Source: Bugula neritina
Lineage: Eukaryota; Bryozoa; Gymnolaemata; Cheilostomatida; Bugulidae
Direction of reading: 5' to 3'
DNA length: 64,000 bases
Assembly: GCA_964035545.1 (NCBI GenBank)
Contig: OZ037767.1
Location: 7,244,207 to 7,308,206 of the forward strand
Position numbers and translations under genes: made by a program. Shown in pieces: positions 61,689 through 64,000 of this stretch. Numbering within the stretch: the first letter of the stretch is position 1; the number at the start of each line of letters is the position of its first letter. The notes under the pieces were generated by a model that saw only the letters and a program-made list of their open reading frames with translations, had not been told where the DNA came from and made no database searches.

Positions 61689-64000
61689 TGCGCAGGAGGA
61701 AGATATTGGTTGGCTAACAATAAAAACTGATTATTTTGAATTAGAAGTTATGAAACCAACAAGTTTCTGAAAGGCCGACTATCCACTAAACAGGGTGACT
61801 CTAGCTGCTAGCAGGAGGAGGAGAATTAAGTATTTTTCTACAGGTCATAAATATTCCCAGTCAGGGTTGGTGTTTTGCCAAATTAAACACATTGCAGGTG
61901 ACAGAGTCTTGCACTGATAACCCATGAAGAGCATAATAGTTGTATGTATAATGTGAAGTGCAATGATATAGTCATATAGATCCTTGTTTGTTATATACTG
62001 ATGTTTATCTTGGGGTATAAATCTAAATATAGGCTGAGCACCTGTCATCATAAATTGCCTATCAGTTGTTATATGGCTTTAGAGTTTAGAACATGCAACC
62101 TACCTGTAAAACTTATGTTGATTTATTCAAAATGTTGGTTTTCTGCTGTGAATATTTTAAAGTAACAACAGAGTTAAGTACTGGCTGTGCCATCTACCTT
62201 TATAACTATTCCATTTTTGTCCTCAACTGCTCAGTAGCCATGAAAAGCTTTCACGTTCAACTAGAAAATGTGTTTTTTTTAAAATCAAGTGGATTGAAGT
62301 ATCATAGACTGCAGTATTGTGTAAATTAATAGACTAGTAGTATGGGGTTTGGGGTATACATGAATATGTTAGCAACTTGGTGAACAGCTCTAGTAAATAT
62401 ACTAGACATAACCTGTGTAATAATTAGTTTGTAAGATTCTATTATTCAATCACCTCAGCCTACAGAATGGTTTAAGTTAACATTCCAACATGCAAGCACT
62501 TCACATATCCTGTGCTATAAGACTATTAATTCACTCTTACATAACACTTGAAAAGATAACTGTGTAAATAAGATATTGTTTTTACCTGATATAACATCAT
62601 ATGGATGCAGTCTGTGGGAATGGAAACATGTGTAGCTTATAATATAATATGGTTACCCGAAGCTATTTCCGTTCCAACTCAGTATGCGCTAACAGAAAAA
62701 TGAAAACTGTTCATAACATTGTAATATATTTTCAACATGGTGTTTGCTCTAAAATATGTGTAATGCATGTGTAATGTGCCAGCGCATCCATTATGAATTC
62801 TTATTTTACTAGAAAATAACCACACACTTATGCTATTTTTTGAATTACATGGTTTTGATTGGACGAGTGTAGACTAGATATTATACTGGAAATATCTGAC
62901 CCAGTTAACCCTCATTCATCTAATTGTATTTTGAATTCCTAAGAGACAAATTTTAAGCTCAGTACAACGTTTACACATCACAAAGTAGGAGATAGTCTGA
63001 GCTAGCTTCCAGTGAATCCTTACATACATGTACTACACACCAAACAGCTATGCATTATATATATCAATATACATTATATCAATATATATGATATACTATG
63101 TCGTACTAGTAAAATCCAGTAAATGCTGCACAGTGATGAGTTTATACTCCAGAAGGTGTAAAATGCCACATATCTCAACCTATGAAGTGTATTTATTTCA
63201 ACACAGTACATGTGTATTTCCTGATAAAAACAGTTGCACATACATAAAATATCAGCTACAATCTAGTGACTCATTCATTTTAAAAGCTCTTGATTTTATT
63301 GAAACTGGGCCATTTTGAAATCATAAGTTTAGTGTAGCAACTTATTGCATGAAATTTCATAACTCTTAAGTTTTACAATTTGTTTTGGCAGTTTACCAAG
63401 TACCGGTTTGGTCTGGGAGTTATCTTCACTTTAGCCTTTTTATTACTTCATTGTTTTGATCTCTCATTGGGTTGAGTATATTTAGGTTGCCTAGACATTT
63501 CTCAGATGAAAATAAGTTTTATAATAAATTAACTTCACTACTGCTGGGGATCATTTGTTTGAACAACTTTTTGTAATCTTATATATGTTAACAATTAACT
63601 TTATGGTATAAAAATGCACCATTTTTCTCTGTTGACAGTTTTAAAATGTAATTGAAATAGCACTAGCTTTATTCTATTTTCTACTAACAGTACAATAGTT
63701 TGTACTAGATGCAAGTTTTGTGATGCCTAATTTTTCTACCTCTTCGAAGTATGAGCTGCTAAGGCCGGGTAGAGTTTGTTTATTAGCTTACAGTCTGGCT
63801 CAGCAGACAGACTTGCTCAGACCATCTGAGATCAGGGTTTGGTCTGATTCCATGCTTCATATTGGCTGCAGTCAAACTGTGATTGTTACACGAAAACCTG
63901 TGGGACTAAGTTCAGTCGTATGAAATGGAGTTGGAATTTGACATTAGCAGCTAAACCCAAGTTGTTTTTATCTCTGGTCCGTAGTTAACATATTTTTCAT
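61689..64000. other. Intronic sequence of the BTB gene, nothing recognised
   Basis: No exon with matching splice sites and BTB-like content was found. Short frames are present but have no recognisable content. Low-complexity TATATCAATATA sequence lies near 63.05 kb. The next BTB exon is presumably outside the window. Confidence 0.45.

Noticed and set aside
61537-61770. Gly/Arg-rich repeat frame after BTB exon 3
   Set aside because: It lies behind a good splice donor (gag|gtaaaa) and results from a 15-bp tandem repeat.

Overview
This is eukaryotic nuclear DNA from a bilaterian invertebrate. It is AT-rich and CpG-poor, with small phased exons and GT/AG introns, long (CA)n and (TNN)n tracts, tRNA-derived SINEs and palindromic MITEs. 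The genes and SINE type fit a lophotrochozoan (mollusc- or bryozoan-like), but I cannot name the species.

Layout. (1) 981-21555, + strand: a complete leucine-rich-repeat GPCR of the glycoprotein-hormone-receptor type (LGR). Its 19 proposed coding exons join in phase to 961 codons plus stop. (2) 49601-22392, - strand: a complete TMEM63/CSC1-like (OSCA family) channel gene. Its 19 proposed exons join in phase to 945 codons plus stop. (3) 23142-37073: a 13.9-kb Polinton/Maverick (adintovirus-like) element inside the last intron of the TMEM63 gene, flanked by a 6-bp target duplication TCTAAC. (4) 53583-54482, +: a C2H2 zinc-finger protein. (5) 58248 to beyond the window, +: the first exons of a BTBD7-like BTB protein. 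Between these lie SINEs, MITEs and microsatellites.

The Polinton is nearly complete. From left to right it has a terminal hairpin; a remnant of a fibre gene; two paralogous fibre/spike-like genes; an adenain-like protease; a protein-primed family B polymerase split by one in-frame TAA; a small basic protein; a divergent two-TM protein; a 132-aa unknown; a Gly-rich membrane-active-looking virion protein; the single-jelly-roll minor capsid protein (penton); the double-jelly-roll major capsid protein; a small basic core-like protein; a conserved 268-aa Polinton protein; a Zn-ribbon/PLA2/integrase/chromodomain fusion; a divergent A32/FtsK-type packaging ATPase; a frameshifted fibre gene; and the other terminal hairpin. 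The predicted jobs are replication (PolB), virion assembly (MCP, penton, protease, ATPase, core-like proteins), attachment or entry (fibres, PLA2) and integration (integrase). At least PolB and the fibre are broken, so this copy is probably no longer autonomous.

The most interesting signals are in the element's non-coding architecture. Both ends are 101-bp imperfect palindromes. They differ from each other at only six positions, and those six form three compensated base pairs. A subterminal palindrome has its loop flipped relative to its inverted surroundings. Nearly every gene starts in a TATA..TAAATG context resembling a poxvirus late initiator, and one divergent gene pair shares an 18-bp perfect palindrome that holds both start codons. 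Together these suggest hairpin-end replication and a dedicated virus-like transcription system, which is inference.
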